Origin: Polyangiaceae bacterium
Lineage (GTDB): Bacteria; Myxococcota_A; Polyangia; Polyangiales; Polyangiaceae
Reading direction: 5' to 3'
Length of the DNA: 64,000 nt
Assembly: GCA_013361525.1 (NCBI GenBank)
Contig: JABFXY010000004.1
Span: forward strand, 90,402-154,401
Positions 29,001-36,286 of the stretch are shown one piece after another (position 1 is the first letter of the stretch; every line of letters begins with the position of its first letter). The position numbers and the translations under genes are program-made. Under the pieces are notes generated by a model. That model searched no databases, was not told where the DNA came from, and saw nothing but the letters and a program-made list of their open reading frames with translations.

Positions 29001-29284
29001 TCAGCGCGCGCGAAGAGCTCGATCGCCGCGCCCGCACCCACCGCGAACGGGGCGACGAGCAGCGCAGCGATCGGCATCAGCGATCGCTGTGCGAGCAACG
29101 CCTCTGCCAGGCTGACGAACTCCGCCCGCGACGAGAACGCGATGACCCAGAGCTCGACCCAGACGAGCGCGACCGAAAGGAGATACGCGTCCCAGATCCG
29201 CTCGCCCGCAAGCCCCCGATGGCGCGGCCCGGTTGCGCCGGAGGCGCCCGACGGACTGGTCGGACGGCGTGACGCCGACGTCAC
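26054..29284 (-). CDS. Alkaline-phosphatase-superfamily (sulfatase-like) membrane protein with HEAT repeats
   Basis: 1076 aa from GTG 29284, 3 bases after greA. Residues about 30-260 contain five or six membrane helices. A sulfatase-type domain follows (about 317-690): metal Asp325 in LLISVDAMRADHLGAYG, FLWVHLFEPHEPYDAH, LTADHGEEFGDHG. At the nucleophile position the FGly motif C-x-P-S-R is missing; alignment to TG of SMMTGKF places Thr365 there, as in LtaS/PEtN-transferase relatives. Residues about 700-960 are HEAT-like repeats (DVAIRRKSAEVLFELRPRE), then a beta-rich tail. It probably transfers or cleaves a phosphate/sulfate ester in the periplasm; exact chemistry unknown. It ends 78 bases before the YfgM-like gene. 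Confidence 0.85.
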   Translation of the reverse strand: MTSASRRPTSPSGASGATGPRHRGLAGERIWDAYLLSVALVWVELWVIAFSSRAEFVSLAEALLAQRSLMPIAALLVAPFAVGAGAAIELFARAERRGPRIALAVLCAAFGGAVAWGVSTGRHLAGAKRPLFTVAVAAIAGACAFFVAPLLAGYLARARTATRVAVVVTFALIGAIALELANARVLPRLYPAFHVGLGVLSLVAVSAVSLAYGHVGRADGTSSSGRTRRGADLRWRYFATGRGVAALAIFAISAALLPRATSKLRLADNIRFIYVERAPILGHVVETVARFDPPPSVDAPPPSMEAASSGAFDLAGWDVLLISVDAMRADHLGAYGYDRPTTPNIDAIAKDGVVFDRAYTATPHTSYAVTSMMTGKFTRPLLAMDLGGDSETWPEHLRRYDYKTAAFYPPAVFFIDESRFTSFSERKLGFEYVREEFLPAADRVGQVTKYLDSEAGDRRVFLWVHLFEPHEPYDAHAGFDFGARDIDRYDAEIAESDRAIGDLVREVRARRPKTLVILTADHGEEFGDHGGRYHGTTVYEEQVRVPLVLNAPGLLGPLLIKQPVQLVDLLPTTLAALRVPRPARVRGRDLGDLVTAVAPDDAEAGIAFSESEDMMLLAKGPRRLVCLRRAGACSLYDLTEDPRERRDVASSNPAELSALRNDLRALEASHGRYEREGRVREGKGLPEPLRRGLSGDVEAAPDIAPLLDDADVAIRRKSAEVLFELRPREVAPALRLAITREEDPETKAYLALALVRMGEGAPHVFELLDGKNQAMRRLAALALAEGGDDRGEGELVSWLIEAYPKSGRPRPEDAMSFERARQVLEAVGSMKSELAVGALLRVLPDVRLRPYVAASLAKIGEDAARPGLAEYLMEERYVTGRIAITEALLSLGAGPELRDPLVSMLGMPDPLPNGLSYAIRADVLKHVGGPSRDAELGRLKRFATSGVIVDFVVPELPKGAEPPADRDARVRVLCRAVAPSGGEIRVGPRGDIPRSSEKKAPIPRNRPELDGERAVTLAVPSGEGATEVFADLPTSVPAKPGKQLSLVFYVTQGVSIDACAVVPLRRELPKETPKEG

Positions 29285-29287
29285 AGC

Positions 29288-29764
29288 TCACCCGTAGCGG
29301 ATGTCCAAGATCTCGTACGAGCGCTGGCCGTTCGGCAGGCGCACCTTCACTTCGTCGCCGACGTGGTGCCCGAGCAGCGCTCGCGCGAGCGGCGACGCGA
29401 CGGAGATCCGTCCTTCGTCGAGGTTCGCTTCTTCGGGGCCGACGATTTGGTACGCGATCTCGTCACCGGTATCGACGTTCGACAGCTTCAGCTTCGCGCC
29501 GAACTGGACCTTGTCGCTGTTGATCTTCGTCGGATCGATGACCTCGGCGCGCGACAGCGACTGCTCGATGTGCGTGATGCGCGCGACGATCATGCCCTGG
29601 CGCTCGCGCGCGGCGTGATACTCCGCGTTTTCGCTGAGGTCGCCGTGCTCGCGTGCGGTCGCGATGTCCTTGATGACCTGAGGAGCCTCGACCTCCTTCA
29701 GCTTCTTGAGCTCCTCCCGCAGGCGCGCCTGCCCCTCGGGCGTCATGGGAACCTTTTCGGACAT
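29288..29764 (-). CDS. greA: Transcription elongation factor GreA
   Basis: 158 aa, standard length. An N-terminal coiled coil (MTPEGQARLREELKKLKEVE ... GDLSENAEYHAARERQG) carries the acidic tip DLSENAEY that reaches the RNA polymerase active site and stimulates cleavage of backtracked RNA. The C-terminal FKBP-like domain ends GDEVKVRLPNGQRSYEILDI. It heads a likely operon with the sulfatase-like membrane protein 3 bases downstream. Confidence 0.97.
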   Translation of the reverse strand: MSEKVPMTPEGQARLREELKKLKEVEAPQVIKDIATAREHGDLSENAEYHAARERQGMIVARITHIEQSLSRAEVIDPTKINSDKVQFGAKLKLSNVDTGDEIAYQIVGPEEANLDEGRISVASPLARALLGHHVGDEVKVRLPNGQRSYEILDIRYG

Positions 29765-29903
29765 AGGGAAAAAGCCTTAGTCCAAGCGCGCGCTGGATCC
29801 AAGCACCCGCAGCCGCGAACGGGCCCGGCACGAAAAGCACAGGCCAGCCCGCGGCGCGTCGGAGCTGTCGGAAAGGAACGGCGAGCCGATGCTCGCCCGG
29901 TGC

Positions 29904-30332
29904 TCAGTCGATCGCGATCGTCGTCTTCAGGATGTCGCGTCCCGAAGGCTTCACCGCGTCCGCGGACTCTTCCGGCGTGATGGTGAGATCGAACGACTTG
30001 AACGTCGTGTTGAACGTGTGCTCGCCGTTGTAGTCGCTGTCGACCTTGATGGCGCCCATGTTCTGGATCGGGCTGTCTTCCTTCTTCGGCTGAACCCAGA
30101 GGACGTAGGTCGTCGCCTGCGGGTTGAGCTTCGCGGGATCGCCGAGGTGCTCGACGAGAACCGTATACGTGCCGTTGCCGTCGTCGGCGATGGAGGCCGA
30201 GACTTCACCCTTCGCGAAGGGCACGGTTGCGTCGGGGGTCATCACGAAGGTGCTGCCGCCGCAGGCAGCTGCGCCGAGCATCGTGGCTGCAATGAATGCG
30301 CGAGCGGACCAAGCTCGAAGTCGATGGAGCAT
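29904..30332 (-). CDS. Small lipoprotein of unknown function
   Basis: 142 aa. The leader ends in MLGAAAC (lipobox GAAAC, Cys24) followed by GGS. The mature domain is all-beta in appearance (EVSASIADDGNGTYTVLVEHLG; TTYVLWVQPKKED; NTTFKSFDLTITPEES), like an immunoglobulin-type sandwich. No catalytic motif. It lies 140 bases upstream of greA on the same strand and may read through, but a promoter could fit in the gap. Confidence 0.8.
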   Translation of the reverse strand: MLHRLRAWSARAFIAATMLGAAACGGSTFVMTPDATVPFAKGEVSASIADDGNGTYTVLVEHLGDPAKLNPQATTYVLWVQPKKEDSPIQNMGAIKVDSDYNGEHTFNTTFKSFDLTITPEESADAVKPSGRDILKTTIAID

Positions 30333-30486
30333 AGGCCGCCACCTTAGTCACAGTCAGGACCCGGACGAAACTAGTTGTGAGGCAGTTTTGCGAACGTGAA
30401 AGACGCGAATATTTCTTCGCTGCGCTGGCCCTCTCGCTGGCCCTCTCGAAGGACCAGGCGGGTGCAATCCATTGCGACATCCTGGA

Positions 30487-31590
30487 TCACGCCGCCGGCT
30501 GTCCGACCCACTCCGGCGGTAGATCGAGGAAGCCCTCGTTGCAGAGGTATTCGTAGGTACCCCCGCCCAGCTCGCCGAGGATCGTGCTGAAGACCTCGGG
30601 GTTCGAGATGAACTTCACCGTCTCGTCGCGTGACGTTCCCGCGGTGTCGGCGAGCCGCCGAACGAGCTCGTCCTCTGCGAAGGAGACGAGACGCGTCATC
30701 ACCTGCCGCTCGAACGTCGCGCGAAAACTCGGGAACGCGCTCTGGACGATCTTGTAGCTGTAGGCCTTGCCCTCCGCGCCCGTGGAAGCCCGAACGAGGT
30801 CGCGAGCGAGATCCGTGACGACGGCGGGGATCTGCTTCGCGACGAAGTCGACGAGCACCGCGCTGAAGGCGGCGACGATGCGCTTTAGCTCGCTACTTCG
30901 GCGGGCCAAGAAGCCATCCTGCATGTCCTTCGTGAGCTTCTGCAAGAGCTCGTGGCTACGCTCACGTATCTCTTCAGAGATGTAGTCGAAGTTATTGAGC
31001 TCATTGAGCATTCGGTGGTGGTACCGCGACAGGAGATAGAACATCGCCTGCTCGCCGTGCTGAATCACCTTGGTCGTCTCGGTGCCCCGCGTGCGCTCGT
31101 GCAGCTCGGACTGGAAGAACAGGCGCGCCAGGCCGCGGAGGATCTGTTTGATGCGCTTCTCGATGACGAGCGACGGGGCGCCTTCGGGGAACAGCTTGCG
31201 AAGCAGCGTGACCAGCGTCCGCTCCTGCTGCGCGACGATCGCCTCGAGCTGTTCCTTCGAGCGGCCCGTCGAGCCGCCGCCCATGTGCGCCTGCATCTGC
31301 CGGAGCTGCGCAACGACCTGCGCCGTGATGGCGTCGAGCTCCGGGTTCGTCTCCAGCTCGGCTTTGTAGTGCACGATCCGCGCTTGGATTTGCTCCTCGA
31401 GGAGGCCGAGCGCGTGCTCGGCGATCGCGTCCTTCGACGCCTGGCTCATCGTCTGGCCGACGGCCGGTGCGACGATCGCCGGGCGCGAAGCGGCCGCATG
31501 CGCAGGCGGAGGCAAGTTGCGCCTCGGCGGGGCTCCAGCTGCTGCGCGCGGAGGAGGAGGTGGTGGCGGAGGGGGTCGATCGCCGCTCAT
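30487..31590 (-). CDS. Unknown protein with poly-Pro N-terminus and long helical domain
   Basis: 367 aa. An N-terminal RPPPPPPPPPR stretch and disordered linker (to about 45) are followed by about 300 residues that are almost wholly helical and charged (RSKEQLEAIVAQQERTLVTL; SEEIRERSHELLQKLTKDMQ). No signal peptide, membrane helix or known catalytic motif; a role as adaptor is possible. I do not recognise the family. It is downstream of the vWA lipoprotein gene on the same strand with a 55-base gap. Confidence 0.7.
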   Translation of the reverse strand: MSGDRPPPPPPPPPRAAAGAPPRRNLPPPAHAAASRPAIVAPAVGQTMSQASKDAIAEHALGLLEEQIQARIVHYKAELETNPELDAITAQVVAQLRQMQAHMGGGSTGRSKEQLEAIVAQQERTLVTLLRKLFPEGAPSLVIEKRIKQILRGLARLFFQSELHERTRGTETTKVIQHGEQAMFYLLSRYHHRMLNELNNFDYISEEIRERSHELLQKLTKDMQDGFLARRSSELKRIVAAFSAVLVDFVAKQIPAVVTDLARDLVRASTGAEGKAYSYKIVQSAFPSFRATFERQVMTRLVSFAEDELVRRLADTAGTSRDETVKFISNPEVFSTILGELGGGTYEYLCNEGFLDLPPEWVGQPAA

Positions 31591-31645
31591 CGCAGCGAGG
31601 ATACAGAAACGCGGCGCCGTGCCGCGGCCCGGAAACGTGGGCGCG

Positions 31646-32749
31646 CTATTTCACGATGGTCTGGCACCCGAGCGCGATCGAGATGCTCGCCGACGTGTCG
31701 GACTTCACCTTCTCGCAGGTCTTCGGGCACAAGATGATCGTCGTGGGCTCGCTCGGGTCGTCGTAGTGCCAACCCTCGCCGTCACACTCCGGGTTTTGTG
31801 GGGTGATCTCGGGATCGGCGCCGTCGAAGCCGAGGGCGACGTTCACGAAGGTGAGCCCGACCTCGCCGGTGCGGACCTCTTCGGGAATGAAGTATTCGCA
31901 AGGCAACAGGTCGCCGCGAACCTTCGCGAGCGCGTCGCGGAACTCCGACTCGACATTGGTCGTGCCGACGAGGATCGCCTCTTCACTTCCACCTTCGGCG
32001 GCGACCAGGTTGGCGAAGGATTGGTCGACGCCGGGCAAGCCGATGACGAACGTCGTCACGCCGTATTCGAGCGCGGCGGCCGCGAGGTTCGCGATCGCCT
32101 GCGAGTCCTCCGGATCGACCCCGCCGCAGGTCCCCGTCGGCCCTTGCGGTGCGCCGTCGGTGACGAGCAGAACCGCTGCCTCTTCGTCGGGCGCGTCGGA
32201 CTTTCTCTCGATGCACTCGAGGAGCGCGCCGCCGAGTGCCTGGTACATGGGCGTCGAGAACCCGTCGGGGGCGAGGCTCGCGAGCGCGGTGATGACGTCC
32301 TGGCCGACCCCTGGAAGCTCCGCCCAACCGACGGCCGGGTCCTGATAGACGGTTTGGTCGCAACCCGGCGCGCCCTCGGGGAACGATCGGAATCCGAGAT
32401 CGATGCCGTCGGACGCCGGGTCTTGGAGGAAAGCTTCGAGCCCCGCCTTCGCCGCGTCCCACTTGGAGCCGGCCATCGAGCTCGAGCGATCCAACATGAT
32501 GTAGAGGTTCAGCGGGCGCGCGACGGCCTGTTGGTCGATTGAGGCGCAGCCCGGGTCCTCACCCCCGAACCCGCCGCCGCTGCCGGTCGTAAACCCGCTG
32601 GTGGACGAGCCGCCGCCGGCTTGATCGTCCTCCGTCCCTGCCCCGCACCCGGCCGCAGCGGACAACAGCGCAGTCGCGACCGTGCAAAAGCCGACGCTCA
32701 CGACGAGCGGGCGGACCGAAGCCCAAGAAGGAAGCCAAAGTCGGTTCAT
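31646..32749 (-). CDS. Lipoprotein with von Willebrand factor A domain
   Basis: 367 aa. The leader contains a hydrophobic run ending in the lipobox AAAGC, followed by a Gly/Ser linker (GGGSSTSGFTTGSGGG). The vWA domain (about 75-290) shows the MIDAS motif D-x-S-x-S as LDRSSSM, and later VLLVTDGAPQG for the second metal Asp/Gly. Short Cys-containing strands follow, ending CPKTCEKVKSDTSASISIALGC. vWA lipoproteins bind metal-bridged protein partners at the cell surface. Its start is divergent from the Gly-rich lipoprotein gene (119 bases between them), so the two could share a control region. Confidence 0.88.
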   Translation of the reverse strand: MNRLWLPSWASVRPLVVSVGFCTVATALLSAAAGCGAGTEDDQAGGGSSTSGFTTGSGGGFGGEDPGCASIDQQAVARPLNLYIMLDRSSSMAGSKWDAAKAGLEAFLQDPASDGIDLGFRSFPEGAPGCDQTVYQDPAVGWAELPGVGQDVITALASLAPDGFSTPMYQALGGALLECIERKSDAPDEEAAVLLVTDGAPQGPTGTCGGVDPEDSQAIANLAAAALEYGVTTFVIGLPGVDQSFANLVAAEGGSEEAILVGTTNVESEFRDALAKVRGDLLPCEYFIPEEVRTGEVGLTFVNVALGFDGADPEITPQNPECDGEGWHYDDPSEPTTIILCPKTCEKVKSDTSASISIALGCQTIVK

Positions 32750-32868
32750 TGTGACAGCCCCATCAGCGAGGCTACACCAGCGAGCCCCACAGGGACGTTA
32801 ACTCAGAGCATGTAAGTCGTCGCTTGCGTCTCTTGCCAAAAGACGGCTGGTGGCGACACGATACCAAT

Positions 32869-34653
32869 ATGCGTAATCCTCGCTTGCTTGCGCCTTGTGC
32901 ATTCTTGCTCGCTGCGTTGGTCGGCTGCGCGGACGGTGAGTCCCCGTTCACGGGCGGCGGAAACGAGGGAGGGTCCGCGCCGAGCAACGGCGGCGGTGGA
33001 AACGGCAGCGGGATGGGTGGCGAAGGCGGCACCAACACCAGCACCATTTCGTCGAGCGACGGCGGGATGGGCGGAATGGGTGGAGCGGCCGACGGAGGGA
33101 TGGGCGAAGGCGGAATGGGCGGGATGGATCCTTGCGCGCTCGGCTGTCCGCAAGATCTCTGGGACGTCGACAACAACCCGATCACCGGCGAGTGCGGGTG
33201 TGAATACGAGTGCGAGCAAACGTCGGCGGACACCGATCCGATCGACGAGGACTTCACCGACGACAACTGCGACGGCGGCGACGGCCTCGTCGAGCAATGC
33301 GTGTACGTCTCTGCGTCGACGGGAAGCGACGCGACCGGCTCGGGTACGCGCGAGATGCCGCTCGCGACGATCGCCGGCGCGCTCGCGGTCGCACAGGCAA
33401 ACGGCGTCCCCGCGGTGTGCCTCTCCGGCGAGGACTACAACGAGTCCGTCAACGTCGTTTCCGGGATCAGCATCTACGGCGGGTTCGATCACCTCGATCC
33501 GGATTTCAAATTCCGTCGCAAGGCCGGCATCACGACGCGCGTGATCGCCACGGGCACCGTCTTCAACGTGGCGTCGATCACGTCCGACACGCACATCGAA
33601 GGGCTCACGATCATCGCGAACCAAGCGAACGGCGGCGGCGCCAGCACCTACGGCGTCCACATGGTGAACGGCAACTCGCAAGGCACGCTGTTCGTTCGTT
33701 ACAACGTGATTCAGGTCGGTGCGGGAGCGAACGGCTCGGATGGGGGAAATGGAAATCCGCACGCGCAATCGGTCGCACCAGGCGGTAACGCTGGAGAGAA
33801 CGGGTGTGACGGCTGCAGCGGAGCCGGCGCAGGCGGCCCTCAAACCAACTGCACCGAGTTCGGCGGCAAAGGCGGGAACGGAGGCTACGGAGGCGCTACC
33901 GGGCAGAACGGAAGCCCTGGCAGCGGCAATGCTCCGGTCGGTCTCGGCGACGCGAGCAATGGTTGCTTCGGCAGCGTTGAAACCGCGGGGACCGGCGGCA
34001 ACGGTTCGCCGAACGGCGCGCAAGGCCAATCGGGCGGCGGCGGCACCGCGATCGGCACGGTCGCGGGAGGCATCTACGCGCCGTCCAACGGCGGCATCGG
34101 TATCGGGGGAGCCAACGGCAAGGGTGGCAGCGGCGGCGGCGGCGGCGGCGGCGGCGAGAGTGACACGTTCTGCAATTCCGACCGCGGTGGCGGCGGCGGC
34201 AGCGGTGGCTGCGGCGGCTTGGGCGGCAATCCCGGGCTCGGTGGCCAAGGCGGAGGCGGCAGCTTCGGAGTCTTCGTCGCCGCAGGCAAAATCGAAGTAG
34301 CCGACAACGAGATCACGACCGCGTCCGGTGGTGCGGGCGGTGACGGAGGCAACGGCGCCGCCGGCCAGACTGGTGGAACGGGCGGCATCGGCGGCGGAAG
34401 CGCCGACGACGCCGACGCTGGTGGCCCCGGAGGCAGCGGCTCGAATGGCGGCGCCGGCGGACCTGGTGGTGGCGGCGGCGGTGGGCCGAGCGCGTGCCTC
34501 GCACGATCGAGCGCCGCGACGTTCACGTTCATGGGCAACAGCTGCACGACGGGCCTCCCCGGCGTCGGCGGCGGCGGCGGAACGAACCCGCAGGGTGGCC
34601 TCGGCGGCACCGGAACCAACGGCACCGCGAGCCCGAACCTTCAGATCAACTGA
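32869..34653 (+). CDS. Gly-rich lipoprotein with beta-helix-like domain
   Basis: 594 aa from ATG 32869, giving MRNPRLLAPCAFLLAALVGC with a clear lipobox LVGC (Cys20); a longer upstream extension lacks a leader. A Gly/Met/Ser linker follows, then a Cys-rich patch (CALGCPQDLWD; CGCEYECEQ), then a domain beginning VYVSASTGSDATGSGTREMP that resembles the DUF1565/right-handed beta-helix family (GISIYGGFDHLDPDF). From about 285 to the end it is low-complexity GGxGG-type sequence interrupted by Asn/Ser, with a few Cys. It is probably a surface or periplasmic structural protein. The PE-PGRS-like composition is a resemblance only. Confidence 0.83.
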   Translation: MRNPRLLAPCAFLLAALVGCADGESPFTGGGNEGGSAPSNGGGGNGSGMGGEGGTNTSTISSSDGGMGGMGGAADGGMGEGGMGGMDPCALGCPQDLWDVDNNPITGECGCEYECEQTSADTDPIDEDFTDDNCDGGDGLVEQCVYVSASTGSDATGSGTREMPLATIAGALAVAQANGVPAVCLSGEDYNESVNVVSGISIYGGFDHLDPDFKFRRKAGITTRVIATGTVFNVASITSDTHIEGLTIIANQANGGGASTYGVHMVNGNSQGTLFVRYNVIQVGAGANGSDGGNGNPHAQSVAPGGNAGENGCDGCSGAGAGGPQTNCTEFGGKGGNGGYGGATGQNGSPGSGNAPVGLGDASNGCFGSVETAGTGGNGSPNGAQGQSGGGGTAIGTVAGGIYAPSNGGIGIGGANGKGGSGGGGGGGGESDTFCNSDRGGGGGSGGCGGLGGNPGLGGQGGGGSFGVFVAAGKIEVADNEITTASGGAGGDGGNGAAGQTGGTGGIGGGSADDADAGGPGGSGSNGGAGGPGGGGGGGPSACLARSSAATFTFMGNSCTTGLPGVGGGGGTNPQGGLGGTGTNGTASPNLQIN

Positions 34654-34744
34654 CGTCGGCGTGACTTCGAGTCGGTCCGCCACGCGTTTGGCGGGCCGGC
34701 TACTTTCTTCGACGGCCGACGGCGCATGCGCTAAAGCGCGGGCG

Positions 34745-36142
34745 ATGATCGATTCATGCGCCCGACTTCGCCGAAACGTCTGTTTTTTCGCGCTCGCAGC
34801 GGTCGTCTCCGCGTGCAGCGGCGAGAAGAACCACGTCGCGGCGTCGAGCGGTGCGCCAACGGCGACCTCGAGCGCCGGCGCTGCGCCGACGACCGCCGAG
34901 GCGAGCGCATCGCCGACGTCGACGGCGAGCGCGGATGCGAGCGCTCCCGCCGCTGAAAAGACCGACGACCTCAACGTCCTCGTCATCGGCGTCGACGCGA
35001 TGCGCGCCGATCACCTCGAGTTCGGCGGGCACAACCCCGAGGTCATGCCGACGCTCAACGCATTCGAGAAGACGGCGGTCTCGTTCACCAACTTCCACTC
35101 GCTGAGCTCGTTCACCGCGCAGTCGGTCGGCGGGTTCCTCGGGTGTCGATACCCGAGCGAGCTCAAGCGCAACGGCTCCTTCTTCGCGGTCTACCCGGAA
35201 GAGGAGACGATGTTCCCCGAGCTCTTGCAGAAGGCCGGCATCAAGACCATGAGCGCGCACGCACACTTCTACTTTCAGAAGGGCCGCGCGGGCTTCGATC
35301 AGGGCTTCGACACGTACGAGATCGTCCCGGGCATCAAGAAGAACAACACCACGGACGAGAGCATCACGAGCCCCGCCCACACCGAGATCATTCTCAAGCA
35401 CCTCGCCGACAAGGCGAACACGAGCGGGCGATTCTTCGCGTTCTATCACCTGCTCGACGCGCACGATCAGTACCTCGCCCACCCCGAGGGCAAGGACTTC
35501 GGCAAGGGTGCGAAGAACATGTACGACGGCGAGCTCTACTTCGTCGACATGCACATCAAGAAGATCCTCGACTACGTGGACTCGCAGCCGTGGGGCAAGC
35601 GCACGATGGTCATCATCACGAGCGACCACGGTGAGGCGTTCGGCGAGCACAAGCAGTATCGCCACGCGTTCGAGCTCTGGAACAACCTCACGCACGTGCC
35701 CCTGATGATCCGCGCGCCCGGCCTCAAGCCGCGCCGCATCTCCGAGGTGCGCAGCGCGATCGATGTCTGTCCGACGATCCTCGACACCTTCGGCGTCAAA
35801 CTCGACGCGAGCTACCAGGGCACGAGCCTCTTGCCCGAGCTCAAAGGCGGCCCGTCCGAGCCGCGCGACGTCGTGTCCGAGCTCGCGCGCGACAGCAACA
35901 ACGACCGCAAGCGCACCCTCATCCGCGGCGACTGGAAGATCATCGAGATCGGCAACGAGGGCGGCTACCAGCTCTTCAACCTCAAAGAAGACCCGAAAGA
36001 GGAAAACGACCTTTCGCGGAAGAACAAAGAGAAGTTCGCCGAGATGAAAGAGGCCCTCAAAACCATGTCCGGCAAGATCAAAGAGATCTGCCCGAAGAAG
36101 ACCGAAGGCCTCAAGGGCAAGCCCAAAGGCAAACCCTGCTGA
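34745..36142 (+). CDS. Sulfatase-like lipoprotein (alkaline phosphatase superfamily)
   Basis: 465 aa from ATG 34745; upstream in-frame sequence belongs to another frame of the preceding gene. Lipobox VVSAC (Cys24), then an Ala/Ser/Thr linker to about 72. The catalytic domain has LVIGVDAMRADHL (metal Asp84), FAFYHLLDAHDQYLAHP, ITSDHGEAFGEH and ADIDVCPTILDTFG-like end segments. The formylglycine motif is absent: the nucleophile position in LSSFTAQSVGGFLG is most likely Thr124. It shares the IxVDAMRADHL signature with the membrane protein at 26054, so the two are related. It probably acts on periplasmic phosphate or sulfate esters. It is followed by a palindromic repeat and a convergent gene. 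Confidence 0.85.
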   Translation: MIDSCARLRRNVCFFALAAVVSACSGEKNHVAASSGAPTATSSAGAAPTTAEASASPTSTASADASAPAAEKTDDLNVLVIGVDAMRADHLEFGGHNPEVMPTLNAFEKTAVSFTNFHSLSSFTAQSVGGFLGCRYPSELKRNGSFFAVYPEEETMFPELLQKAGIKTMSAHAHFYFQKGRAGFDQGFDTYEIVPGIKKNNTTDESITSPAHTEIILKHLADKANTSGRFFAFYHLLDAHDQYLAHPEGKDFGKGAKNMYDGELYFVDMHIKKILDYVDSQPWGKRTMVIITSDHGEAFGEHKQYRHAFELWNNLTHVPLMIRAPGLKPRRISEVRSAIDVCPTILDTFGVKLDASYQGTSLLPELKGGPSEPRDVVSELARDSNNDRKRTLIRGDWKIIEIGNEGGYQLFNLKEDPKEENDLSRKNKEKFAEMKEALKTMSGKIKEICPKKTEGLKGKPKGKPC

Positions 36143-36152
36143 CAAGGCAGAT

Positions 36153-36276
36153 CGAGAGAACTCGCCAAGCGCGCCAAGTGCGGAAAGAGAAAGAGGAGCA
36201 GGGAGTGTTTGTCAGCCCTGTTCATCCCACCCCTCTTCTCCCTCCTTTGCCCTTGGCGCCCTTGGCGCTCCTCTCG
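36153..36276. repeat. Palindromic intergenic element, copy A
   Basis: Left arm 36153-36198 (contains tcgccaagcgcgccaagtgc) and right arm 36231-36276 (contains gcccttggcgcccttggcgc) are imperfect inverted repeats with purine-rich and pyrimidine-rich tails, around a 32-base loop. It fills the gap between two convergent genes, 10 bases from each stop, so as RNA it may serve as a two-way terminator. The same family occurs at 39545 and 58889. Confidence 0.85.
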
Positions 36277-36286
36277 GTGTTTGATC

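Noticed and set aside
27683..29272. 529-codon plus-strand frame opposite the sulfatase-like gene
   Set aside because: Highly charged, Arg/Asp/Glu-rich, no motif; opposite a gene with clear sulfatase-type metal motifs.
32869..34653. PE-PGRS protein as in mycobacteria
   Set aside because: Only the Gly-rich composition is shared; there is no PE domain, and the leader is a lipoprotein signal.
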